A stretch of DNA of 50,918 bases from Saccoglossus kowalevskii (taxonomy: Eukaryota > Hemichordata > Enteropneusta > Harrimaniidae). Of the stretch, positions 1 through 9,936 are shown in pieces (position 1 is the stretch's first letter; every line of letters begins with the position of its first letter). A program made the translations under genes and the position numbers. The stretch lies in contig NW_003109574.1 in NCBI RefSeq assembly GCF_000003605.2, positions 119,724 to 170,641 of the forward strand, read 5' to 3'. The notes under the pieces were generated by a model. The model worked only from the letters and a program-made list of their open reading frames with translations. It was not told the DNA's origin and did no database searches.

Positions 1-2305
1 TATAAAATATATCTACAAATTGAGGTGTTGCTGTCTTTTATTTAGCAGGTACAATGTTTACGTTAACATTCATTTACTCGTTAGAAAAATAAATTTGTCA
101 TTTGCCAAAAAGGTCGCGAAATTGGTAATTTTCAAGTTGTTGTGCGAACTTCATCTAGTGTTTTTCTTTTATCATTTAAAGCGCGGTGGTCGTCGCGCAG
201 CGCGTGTTCGAATTTCATGTAAATAAACAATGTATTTTACACGCGTTGAATACGTCGCTATGAGTCCCATATCGAACAGGACGCGGCGCGACGATTGCCA
301 CCTTTCAAGATGAGCATATCATGGTCAAGTGGTATTCATCTTTCGGATTTCAAAGATGCACAAAAGAAGCACATTTGTTTTCTACCTGTGTTTTGATCTT
401 GAGTGCCATCCTGGTTCGATCTTCGATTTGATTGTGGGTTCACTTTCCTCATTCAGAAGATAACTCCTTTGTATAGGTAGATAGACTAACTAGGCAATTT
501 TGAAGACCGATCTCGTTTTAAGAAAGTATGACAATTAATTGTTTTCTGTTGAAATATTTGGTAGAAAGGTATAATAAAAAAGTAATAATTATTATGTAAT
601 TTTGTTTATTTTCACAGATGTTATATTTGATAAGAGTAAGAATAAAGTTAATAGAAAATTAGATGTTCAATAAGTTCGGGGAAAAAATAAAAATGAAAAA
701 GAACCAGAGTTCTATTGATATATATGTAACAGGATTGGAGGGTCTATGATTTTACGGGATTCATTTAACCTTGATTTCTAAGGCATGGCAATTTCTCGGT
801 ATCCAATTTATTTCTCAGTGACATAGGATGAAAAATTATATACGTCACGAATTTAAAGGAAACACCTAATTTTCCTTGTATATGTTGTCACGACTGTCAA
901 GCATTTTACGTAAATCATGTTTATGTTGCATGTCCCGATGGCAGTGTTTTGTGTTTATTTTATGACGATATTTATTTATTAACACACAAAATGCCCCGGA
1001 GGGAATGAAAAGGATTACAAATCAGATATTAGTAAAAGAAAAATAACTACATAAAAAAGTAAAGAATTAAAAAGCATAAAGAAAAAACAAATGATAACAA
1101 TTTACGTTATATTATTACGAGGAAAAGCCTAAATCGGAAATGTAGATAGACAATGTTGTTTTGGGCGATAGATAAGTGTTAAATATAGAGTGGTAAGATG
1201 TTTCTTCTTGTCAGTACTGGAGAAAAGAACTTGGATAGAACCCGATCTGAACGTTCATATGTGATCAAATGATGTGGATGTCCGATCTGGTTTAATTATG
1301 TCAATGTTCACGTGACCACTAATTACGCATTCGTGTATTGTGATTCGCGGACTGTGCATCATAAAGATAACCCTATTGGTTAATTCAGAACACCGGCCTA
1401 CTGCAGTTAACGAGTGGGGAAACTCGCCAGTGAATGACGTTCTGGATTTGGGTTTTGAACTGGATGCTCCTTACAATTTATGTAGCTGACCACTGATGTG
1501 TTCTGTGGTGCAAAGGAATCCACCCAGACAGCTCTCCTACAAGTTACGAATATTAGACAGATACTAGGGCCGTGTCACATCGCCAGTATTATTTGCGTCC
1601 GTTTGTCTGTTACGTGTGTCTGTCTCGTAGTTTTATGCATGCATGCAAGCTTCTATGTTAGACAATTATTTACATTTCCGATTTAGGCCTTTCCTTGTAA
1701 TAATGTAACGTAATTTACCACCCTTTGTAATGGGCAGGTATTTCCTGCCCACTCCTTACCTGTGTGGGGTAAAGTGCGTGTAGTGTGTACTTGTTCCTTA
1801 TGTCGCATATCCATTACAATACAATGACACTTTATTATCATCGTAAATAAATTACTATCTTTTTGGGCTCTGAGTATTAAGGTTAAATTAATAAACATGA
1901 ACACACATTAATTATTATAAAAGTATCAAAAACAAAGAAAGTTACTAAATGCTTCTTTTCAAGTTTGCATTATCAATGTATTGGATTAGTGTTTTCAGTT
2001 AATGTTTATCTGATACCTTGATAATTGTTTTGAATTTTTCTGTTTTGTCTATCTCATGTAAATTAGTAAATATTTTGTTAAATTCATTGTGAAGAGTTTT
2101 TCTTTCAGAAGAGTAAGCAACTGCCTTGGGTTTCGAAAGATCAAAGAAGCCAGTTCACAGGGGTGTTTATTTGGTACAATTTGAAATTGTATTTCAGCCC
2201 AACCAGTACTCTGTGACATATAATATGCACAGATGTCAAAATATTCTAATTCTAATCCGATTGAGGGTCTAGCCCTATGCACTGTCATTAGGCCAAACAA
2301 AAAAT
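1..2305. other. AT-rich stretch with no supported gene
   Basis: No coding region, RNA gene or mobile element can be supported here. Open frames are short (under about 85 codons), lack family resemblance and are what chance gives in AT-rich DNA. A small inverted repeat near 1733-1752 (GGCAGG, spacer, CCTGCC) is the only local structure I noted. The stretch may be intergenic or intronic of a gene lying mostly outside the window. Confidence 0.5.
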
Positions 2306-2522
2306 TGTTTTGTTGCCCTCAGCGCCTGAGCAAAATATCGGATTGCGTTTTTTTTCTTTCAATAGACCCAAATATTAAAAACTCACCATTTTAAGCAGTA
2401 AAAAGTGTTTCCTCTAAAAATTTACGATCCTGGACCGTTGTTTGATCCCCAGGGTCTATGAAAAAAAAAAAATGACCGACCGACCCAATTTTTCAATTTT
2501 CAGACTTGAGGGCAACATAAGT
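2306..2522. mobile_element. Candidate MITE with short inverted ends
   Basis: The ends carry GTTGCCCTCA (2312-2321) and its complement TGAGGGCAAC (2507-2516), each flanked by T-runs, about 205 bp apart. The interior is non-coding with A/T homopolymers and short GACC-rich motifs. This fits a small non-autonomous DNA transposon, but there is only one copy in the window and no clear target duplication, so the call is tentative. Confidence 0.35.
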
Positions 2523-4045
2523 TTTTTTTTTTTGGCCTTAAATGATGCATATATAGAATAAGGATTCTCATGTGAAATGCATTGGTTTTCTTGATATTGC
2601 ACCATCTAGTGCACATTCTTTGTACACCTATTTCGACCTATATGTTGAAAAGTTGTCTAACAGTCACTTGAGTGCTGTATGGTATCTGAATAATTTGATA
2701 AGTACTACACAGTAGTTATATTTTATGTTTAATGAGCTTTATAAATATGAAATTGTGGTCCGGATGAAATCTGAAAATACAAGTGGTTACGTAGATCTAT
2801 TAGTAGATATTATCTATGGAGTGTAAATATAGAAACACTGTAGCTGTCACTAAGCTCCATGTTCGACATTGGTCTTATGCGACATATTCAGTAAAATTCG
2901 AACAATCACTGCATGATGACTTTTTTTATGCCAAAATTTTGGCACAACATTTTACACATTTCTATGTATTTTGTGATAATTTCTTTGTCAATTTTAGATG
3001 AAATGGAAAAAAAATCCCACATTTTTGAAAATTATACAAATTTGTTATACAGGTTCATTTTGTGTATTTGGCAAAAATATAAACTATATAAAGTGCAAAA
3101 TTTGCTGATTTTAAAACATCAAATTATTCTCAACAAATTTCATAAAAAATTAGTACATTGTGTATTTTAAAACAAATCAGCTAAAACATGTTCTGATGAA
3201 TACGATGTCTATTCTAATATCATGGCAGTGCTAACATGTAATTCTTCAATATTAAAACTTACAAGATTTATGTATCTACATCCAGACAAAATCAAGTTCA
3301 TCAGCGTTACCGTGGCAACACAGAATCAAAGTACATAGAAAACCTGTGGTTGAATGCATCCCAAGAGGGTCTGGAGCCACTACATTCAACACTCACTGGC
3401 TTCAAGTACGTCTATGACTGCAATCCAGCAATCTATTCTGCTGAATTGCATAGTATAGATAATGTTATTTAAAAAAAAACACAGAAAAAATCTACATGTA
3501 ATACAATCAACATGCCATTCTGGTTGTAAACAGATAATTTTCTGCTCAATATGAGATTTCGCGTAATGCAGATCGTCGAAAACCAATTGATTTTTTTCCT
3601 TGTAGTTCGATGTCAAAATGCCCACCTTTTGGGATTGGATATGGTTTTGAGATACCCTTACTTCATCAAAATTGACCAACATTAAATGTGTATAGCACAT
3701 TATTAAGCGTAAAAATACAAAAAAACTACATTTTACGAATCCCATGTAATGTTTTGACGCCACTACAAAACACTACACTGGATCTTGGAACGATTGGAAT
3801 ATGGTCTATTATGGATAAAGTGGGTAATATCAAAAATATAAATTCCCTGAAAATTGTTCATGTTCAAAAATGAAAATTGCTGAAATTTCTATGCACAGAT
3901 TAAAATGGTGTAAATGATAGTAATCCTCTAAATATCAAATGTACGTCTGAGAACAAAACACTTATCATATTTGCTATAACAGAAGCCCATCCCGAAATAA
4001 ATTATGAGAAAACAAATGTGTGCCATTTTAAAATCAAAAATAAGA
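2523..4045. other. Intergenic or intronic AT-rich DNA, nothing recognised
   Basis: A 125-codon open frame on the minus strand (3386-3763) and shorter ones elsewhere show no recognisable domain and were not accepted as genes. No repeat family shared with the rest of the window was seen here. Confidence 0.45.
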
Positions 4046-4351
4046 ATGTATGACCTATAGGTTTATGCAAAGTACCAGGATGTATGACCTATAGGTATAT
4101 GCAAAGTACCAGGATGTATGACCTATAGGTATATGCAAAGTACCAGGATGTATGACCTATAGGTTTATGCAAAGTACCAGGATGTATGACCTATAGGTAT
4201 ATGCAAAGTACCAGGATGTATGACCTATCGGTATATGCAAAGTACCAGGATGTATGACCTATCGGTATATGCAAAGTACCAGGATGTATGACCTATCGGT
4301 ATATGCAAAGTACCAGGATGTATGACCTATAGGCTTATGCAAAGTACCAAG
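4046..4351. repeat. 34-bp tandem repeat, 9 copies
   Basis: Nine head-to-tail units of exactly 34 bp begin with ATGTATGACCTATAGG and end with GCAAAGTACCAGG. Units differ at one or two sites (for example TAGG versus TCGG, GTTTATG versus GTATATG), and a decayed tenth unit follows at 4352. Three adjacent units share the TCGG variant, which points to recent local duplication. No coding role is apparent. Confidence 0.95.
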
Positions 4352-4606
4352 ATGTGTAACCTTCAGTCCAGAACATTATATTCATTTTATAGAATAAAAG
4401 TAATTACATAAATTTCCCACAAATAGTTATATTTCATCTTGAATATATAAACCAAATATTATAATTTTATAGCTTGGACATATTTTAAAAACATGGTGAT
4501 TTAAAAAAAGTAAGCAAAGTACTTTGAAATATAGAAAAATACTGATATTTTGATTAAATATCTTAAAATTTGTTCAAAATCTTGGATATTTTTGAAGTTT
4601 ATATTT

Positions 4607-4754
4607 ATCCATGGAAACCAGCATCTACTGGATGTGGGTGATTAGTCCAACAGGGTATCCGTGGAAACCATCATCTAGTAAAATTGTGTGATGAGTCCAA
4701 CATAGTATCCATGGAAACTATCATCTAGTAGAATCTGGTGACGAGTCCAGCAAT
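4607..4754. repeat. 50-bp tandem repeat, 3 diverged copies
   Basis: Three units start at 4607, 4657 and 4707 with ATCCATGGAAACC or a variant, followed by CATCTAGTA and AGTCCAACA. Spacing is exactly 50 bp but the copies are diverged. The array ends next to the LINE fragment that follows. Confidence 0.8.
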
Positions 4755-4844
4755 CGAAGTAAGTAATTTTCTATTGTATGTTGTACTGCAAGAAAAGTGT
4801 TTAATTGAGTGACTGTGGCAGAAGCAAGACAGGACATACTATAA

Positions 4845-5132
4845 GTAATTTCAACCTCGGAAAATTGTTAAGCAAATTTAGACTCAGTGATCACAATCTA
4901 GAGATTGAACTAGGGAGGAGGAACAAACCAAAAATCTTGTTAGATGGCAGAACATGTAAAAGATGTAACATAAATTCTCTTGATGATGAGAAGCATTTTA
5001 TTCTTAAATGTCCTTTCTTTAAAAGTGAAAAGACTTTTTGAAGATTGTGATCTCAAGTCTAATTTACCAGATGATATTTGTCTTGAGATAATAAAAAATG
5101 CAAAAGCACTTTCATTATACCTTATATTTTAG
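4845..5132 (+). pseudogene. LINE (CR1/L2-like) reverse-transcriptase C-terminal fragment
   Basis: The frame encodes the typical end of a non-LTR retrotransposon ORF2: FRLSDHNLEIELGRR, then R-x-C-K-R-C, then a D-E-K-H-F-I-L-K-C-P zinc-knuckle-like motif. A frameshift near 5035 moves the rest (FEDCDLKSNLPDDIC onward) into the next frame, which ends at a stop at 5132. The upstream reverse-transcriptase and endonuclease regions are absent, as expected for a 5'-truncated LINE copy. The exact clade (CR1, L2 or relative) is inferred from motif style only. Confidence 0.75.
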
Positions 5133-5362
5133 ATACATAAAATTTGATTTTTTGACACCAAAATCATATTCAACATGCACAGACCAGGAAAAAACAAGTT
5201 AATGTGCATCTGTGCCATTTTGGGTGACAGAATTTTGTAAAAAATTTCATAAAAGTCTTTCAAAACGTTTCAGAGTTATGACATGGCACACATTTTTAGC
5301 ATTTTTTTGATTAAAAATGTCCAAAATTAGGCGAGGGTTCTCCGAACCCGCCTATTCACATA

Positions 5363-5420
5363 GTTCAATTACCCACCGTAGACTCCGGTCAGTCAAAATG
5401 ACTATTTTGAACTGTAGGCA
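5363..5420 (+). repeat. Left inverted terminal repeat of DIRS element
   Basis: The sequence runs from GTTCAATTACCCACC to GAACTGTAGGCA. Its reverse complement occurs at 9479-9536 with one mismatch over 58 bp. Weaker similarity (ATTCAC) continues a few bases outward. Confidence 0.93.
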
Positions 5421-5806
5421 GAGTCAGGCGCCGATAGGTGGCGGGTTTTCCGAGCAAACAGAAAAATGATGAAAAGTCTTTTCCCAGTCCGGGATGAAAC
5501 ACTGAAAAATCACTCACCACCCTAGTTAAGACCACACAAAAGGGTGGTGTCTTGCCTGTGCTGTCCCCAGAGCAAGAAGCCAAAATGCTGCTACGGTGAC
5601 ATGGTTCGGTGTGCCCAAGAAAGCTAGACCACAAAGCGGGACCTGGGAGCTTCCAGGGAGATGGTAGAGAAATCTGTCCGCATAAAATGCAGAGACTGAC
5701 TTATTGCCTATGCGCAGGGACCCTAGCGGTCGTTCGGGCTGGGTCAGCAAACCAAGACTGACCCGCTACGACGAGACCCAACCTAGAGAGACCCTTTTCA
5801 ATGAAT

Positions 5807-6900
5807 TCAATGTCTCTTAGATGGTACATTGTAGTTGATAAAGACGTTTTGCATTTTCCAGAAGCTTGCCCTCCATGTGTGCTCGAGGGGGGGGGGGGCT
5901 GACGCTAGCACTAGCGAGTTAGCAATCGCACAGACCTCATGCGCTTGTACTTGGTGTCTCTGCCAGCTCTGTGTTGAGGAAGTCAAAGTATTATAGACCT
6001 CTAATACAGTCGCAGTAAACCACCTGGTTATGGAAGTTGGGGAGGCCGGCCTATCCTGCCTGCCTGGGCCATAACACAAAGATATGTGCCTGGCACCCCG
6101 TTCCAAATTCTTAGTACGGTTTTGTGGCAACTCCGTGCTCGAACCGGGTAGAGAAGCAATTCCTCCTGACCCTCCGGGCAGACAAAATTTGACAGTCGGG
6201 GGATGACGATCGGGTGAGGATCGTGTCCTGGGATTTGGTTCTAGGCGAGAAACCTGATTCGTGTCTTTAGCACAACTTGATTGTCCATAACGGTGGTACA
6301 TCATCTGAGAAAGACAATGCCCCCAGCTCTGGCCGACGCCTACCTGAGGCGATGGCCAGTAGGAAGACTATTTTCCACATCAAAAATTTGAGTGGTGCCG
6401 ATCGGAGAGGTCAAAGGGTGCTCTGCTTAGAGCAGACAACACAGCCGACAAGTCCCAGTTGGGCGGCTCCCTTGTAAGGGGTCTTGGCGTCTGGAAAGCA
6501 GTAAATAGTCTCCTAATAATAGGACAATCGGCTAGTCTTGTTCCCATACGTTTTGAGTGGTGGGGGACAAGGCCGACCTGTAGCCAACGATCGCTGCGTA
6601 GGACAAACCCACTTTGTCAAACAGGTGGACGAAGGAGCCTGCTACCTGGCCAATAGAGGGATGGTATGTATCAATCTCCCTTCCGCTACACCAATCAGTG
6701 TATGCTCGCAGCCTAGAAATGTAGGCCGCGTTGGTGGAATCCCTGTTCGCCCTGATCAGGACGTTGGCAGCCCGCTCAGATAAGGCTTTCGTATGTGCGG
6801 GTCGACTGAGAGCCTCTATGCGTGTAAGTGATACCTGCTGGGCTTGTTGGTAGTTGGGACGGCAGGTCCGATAAGTACGGAAGCACTGCTGGTGTTTCAA
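5807..6900 (-). pseudogene. DIRS tyrosine recombinase, frameshifted
   Basis: The N-terminal core-binding part is open from 6900 to 6532 (SERAANVLIRANRDST, then SYAAIVGYRSAL). The frame then shifts, and a segment around 6450-6330 carries WDLSAVLSAL and the box I region ASGRRRPELGAL with its arginine. A third segment from about 6304 holds TSITRWFTATV, AHEVCAIANS and FWKMQNVFINYN. The HxxR box II motif has Cys where Arg is expected; the nucleophile-region Tyr appears to be present. These enzymes integrate circular DIRS DNA by strand exchange; this copy cannot make an intact enzyme. Confidence 0.8.
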
Positions 6901-7730
6901 CTAGCATTTCCGACAGAAGTGGAAACTAGGCCTTGCTTGGCCAATTGGGTGCGACCAATGATAATATGCAGGTGTGCACCTGTCAAAGTTTTCTAGCGGG
7001 AAGGGAGGAAAGGCGTACACAACTAAAGTGGGTCCACGGAGTTAGCAAAGCGACTCTGGCCCAGGCTCCTGGAGTCAGCAGGAGTGTTACATACGTCGGG
7101 AGCTTGGTGTTCCGGGGTGCATCGGTATTTGCAGTCTAGTGGGGCTAGCCAGTCAAAACGGTGGATGGAGAGAAGAACCCTGAATGGTGTCTCCATGTGG
7201 AACCGATCGAGGTGCACATACTGATTCAGTCTGCCTAGGTCCAGAACTGGACGCCCGCCACTTGTAGATTTGGTACTACAAACACATTTGGGTAGAAGCC
7301 TGGACTTAGTTCCGGCTGATGTACCCTGTGTATGGCGCCTTTTCCCTAGCAAACTGCTACTTCCTGTCTGATTGAGTCCCCTGGCAGTGCCCAACAGGGG
7401 AGACACTGACGGGGGGAAATGGAGATTTCAGCGGTATCCTGTAACAGGATGTCACCACCTGGAAAGATCCAGGGATCGGTCACTCGCTGTCTCCAAACCG
7501 GACTACACCGGCGCAATCTGTGTACGACAGGGATATGTGGCCATGGGTTCGGCATTTGTGAGGGGGGGGGGGTGCTCCCTTCCCCCATGAGGTGAGTTCC
7601 CCAAGGCCTGAAGAAGTCACTAAGTTGTGACCTGGCCACTCGCCGAACACGGTTTGACAAATATGTGGTACCGGGGTCTGGGAAAGGAGCCTTGGAATCC
7701 GGTTGGGGGCGCTTTGGTCTCATCCCACGC
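6901..7730 (-). pseudogene. DIRS reverse transcriptase / RNase H remnant, internally deleted
   Basis: The best conserved part (about 7300-7140) reads GRPVLDLGRLNQYVHLDRF and SIHRFDWLAPLD, the finger and motif A approach of DIRS/gypsy-like RT. The polymerase core, including the expected acidic YxDD region, is missing. Downstream (about 7130-6905) the sequence resumes with a segment like the end of DIRS RNase H (VAPNWPSKAWF near 6930), interrupted by stops. A single-base frameshift lies near 7460, upstream of the conserved block. The juxtaposition implies a deletion of roughly 1 kb or more compared with an intact element. Confidence 0.75.
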
Positions 7731-9100
7731 TATGGGGTCTGATCCAGAAACCACACCGACCGGGTAGCGTTTGGTCCAGCGGGGAAGTGTTTTAATGTTT
7801 TCCCCACCCGGGGCCTTAAGGGTTACATCCTCTGCGGCTGACCAACGTCCACCCATCAACACCTTTTGGGTGCTCTGCGGCCCACTCCGCACTCTGACGG
7901 ACAGGGAGAGACGTGCCGACGGGGTTGCTTTGGATCTCAACACCCGTGATCCCATAAGCATTGAAGCAACTATAGGTGGTCGCCTTAGGATCAAGGGTGG
8001 GGGTATTTACATCGTATCACTGGGATCAATGATACTTCGCATCACCCCAAAAGCGTGGCTCACCGAGTTACGAATGGAAGACTCTGAGGGACCACCCGGA
8101 GTACCGGCTGTATCCGACACGAGCGAACTGCGTTTCATTTTACTTTAAATATGTGAGAGGGAGCGTGTTCGACTGTGTGTCTCATGACAGGGTCGGTTCC
8201 CTCTGGGGACGCTTGTGGTTAAGTAAGAAGGGAGTCAAAACCCACAGCAGAGACCGGACACAAGGATAAATTTGTTACCGTTGTACCGTTACCGCGTGAC
8301 AAACCCTAGCTGTCTGAAAGTAGGGGAGGTCAACGTGTGCGCTGCCCTGAAAGCCCTGCCCGAGTCCTGGTGCAATTAGCCTGAGCCTCGGCCTCACCCA
8401 AAAATAGTGGGAGAGCCGCGGGTGGGAACGGGGGTTCCCCGGAAAAGACGTGTTTGAATGCAAACACAGTGGAGACAGCTCGCTCCGACTGAGTCTGATC
8501 TACCCGGTCTGCCAGGGACGCAATTGCCCCGACAGTCCTTCGACAGTTCTTCGACAGTGCTCAACTCAGAGGCAAACCCGGCGCTGCGCGAGGAAGGGTC
8601 CACAAAGGAACCCGCAACGGGCCCATAGGAGGAAAGCCTCCAGGGGCACAGCCTCGCTGCAGCCGGTAAAATCGGGTAAACCACCACCTGAAAAAACACG
8701 AGGATGCCCTCTGATCAGTGGGGGGAGACCGAGAAAAATATCGGTACCTCCACCATCGGGCCTCCTACTCGACGTCCCGGTACAACCGGTAGCCGAGAGT
8801 GCGGACTTTCCACTCATGCCAAACACGCAACTCACTTTAACCGATTTGTTTACTGGACGCGCGACCTTGCTGTGACGCGGTCAGTCTCAGCGATTTTGAT
8901 GGCTCTGAAAGAAAATCTCAGGCCTCAGAACCCCGAACCCCGCACGCAGCTACGACAAAGTATCTCGGATGCGGGTTCTATGCTGGTAAATTCTGAATAT
9001 AACCACTGCACAGTCGACTCAAAACACGAGGAGACCAAAAAGAAAACAGCAGCAAGTCCTAGTGCTGTCATTACATCTATATATTGCTAAATACATTGTA
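7731..9100 (-). pseudogene. DIRS gag-position region, unassigned
   Basis: This GC-rich segment occupies the place of the first DIRS ORF. Several overlapping open frames of 60-140 codons exist on both strands, rich in Arg, Pro, Ser and Gly. I recognise no domain in any of them, and high GC content alone lengthens open frames. The call rests only on position in the element, so a coding origin is inferred. Confidence 0.35.
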
Positions 9101-9478
9101 AATAAAAGACGACATGCATGAGGGAAAAACAAAATACAGTTGTAAAAGGTGTCGCCGCGAAACCAACAAGTGGTTACGTAGTGGCGTCAGGTTTTACTTT
9201 CTTTGTTGTGAAAAATACTACACACAAATACCAGCTACAATGTCGGATGCCGTGCAGCGGCAACAACCCAAGCTAGAAACCCGGACAGGAAAAAAGGCAG
9301 GCGATCCAGCAGAGCCACTAAAACTAAAAAAAAGTAGAGTGATTGTATAGCCGTCTATGGCGCTGCCATATGGGCTTGGTCACGTGGTTCGTGACGTAAA
9401 GGAAAGAAAATCTTGGGGTCATGGGGCTTCCCCTGACCTAGATTCTATCTCTCCGTCACCGGCAGAATCGCTGATTAA

Positions 9479-9536
9479 TGCCTACAGTTCAAAATAGTCA
9501 TTTTGACTGACCGGAGTCTATGGTGGGTAATTGAAC
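9479..9536 (-). repeat. Right inverted terminal repeat of DIRS element
   Basis: This is the reverse complement of the left end (5363-5420), 57 of 58 positions identical. Identity stops sharply at the inner edge, so the two arms are discrete termini and not part of a longer palindrome. Confidence 0.93.
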
Positions 9537-9623
9537 GTAGTGAATCGGGAGACCTTTTTTGACCATAAATACTTTGAAATATGCAATACTTTATACATAT
9601 TATTTTAGCACATTTGTACCACT

Positions 9624-9739
9624 TCATTCATTTCCAAGATACAATGTATGAACGAGGATGCACGCATGAACAAACATGCACAAAACCAAAGTTTTAAGCC
9701 TCCGTTCCAGCAAATCCATGTGCAGCAGGGTAATAACAA
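9624..9739 (-). CDS. Candidate last exon of the ANKRA2-like gene (weak)
   Basis: An AG at 9740-9741 on the minus strand followed by an in-phase frame reads VVITLLHMDLLERRLKTL and stops at 9624-9626. It would give a helical end roughly where vertebrates have VQQVIE and HLLKLL, but the residues do not match well and the implied intron is only 49 bp. A more distal exon beyond the DIRS element is an equal possibility. Confidence 0.22.
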
Positions 9740-9788
9740 CTACCACGGTACATGAATGTGTAACAGGAATTAAATATCACCAACTTAC

Positions 9789-9936
9789 CAGTCTGATGTC
9801 CTAACAGCATTGCTACATTAAGCGGTGAGCATCCTGTCTCGGTTTCATCCGTTAAGTCAGCTCCAGATCTCAGTAAGAAATGAACACACTTTGGGTGGTT
9901 GTTGTACACAGCATACAGCAATGGAGTACCTCCGTT
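9789..9936 (-). CDS. ANKRA2: ANKRA2-like exon 5, C-terminal ankyrin repeats
   Basis: Begins NGGTPLLYAVYNNHPKCV and continues through FLLRSGADLTDE to NVAMLLGHQT, matching the fourth and fifth repeats of ANKRA2/RFXANK. It joins exon 4 in phase 0. A GTAAGT donor follows 9789 and leaves one nucleotide. If not spliced, the frame reads on to a stop at 9694. Confidence 0.92.

Larger units (their letters stand above)
5363..9536 (-). mobile_element. DIRS-type tyrosine-recombinase retrotransposon, degenerate copy
   Basis: A 4174-bp GC-rich block in otherwise AT-rich DNA is bounded by near-identical 58-bp inverted repeats. On the minus strand it reads, in order, an unassigned gag-position region, the start of a DIRS-type reverse transcriptase, the end of the linked RNase H region and a tyrosine recombinase. 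DIRS elements combine RT/RNase H with a tyrosine recombinase in place of an integrase and have inverted ends, which matches. No target duplication is visible, also as expected for DIRS. Frameshifts, stops and an internal deletion show that this copy is dead. It lies just downstream of the last secure ankyrin-gene exon. Confidence 0.85.

Noticed and set aside
2049-2300. Minus-strand frame ending RQLLTLLKEKLF, considered as the missing ankyrin-gene C-terminus
   Set aside because: Residues look helical, but no acceptor gives the required phase.
3386-3763. 125-codon minus-strand frame, also considered as the missing last exon of the ankyrin gene
   Set aside because: No domain is recognisable. 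The only in-phase acceptor is poor, and the resulting end (CWIAVIDVLEASEC) does not resemble the family.
4046-4351. Possible CRISPR-like array
   Set aside because: Units are contiguous with no unique spacers, in a eukaryotic genome; it is a plain tandem repeat. The same holds for the arrays at 33893-34680 and 39510-40770.
7771-9090. Plus-strand open frames of 120-141 codons in the DIRS block
   Set aside because: They run opposite to the recognisable DIRS genes and are long mainly because the DNA is GC-rich.
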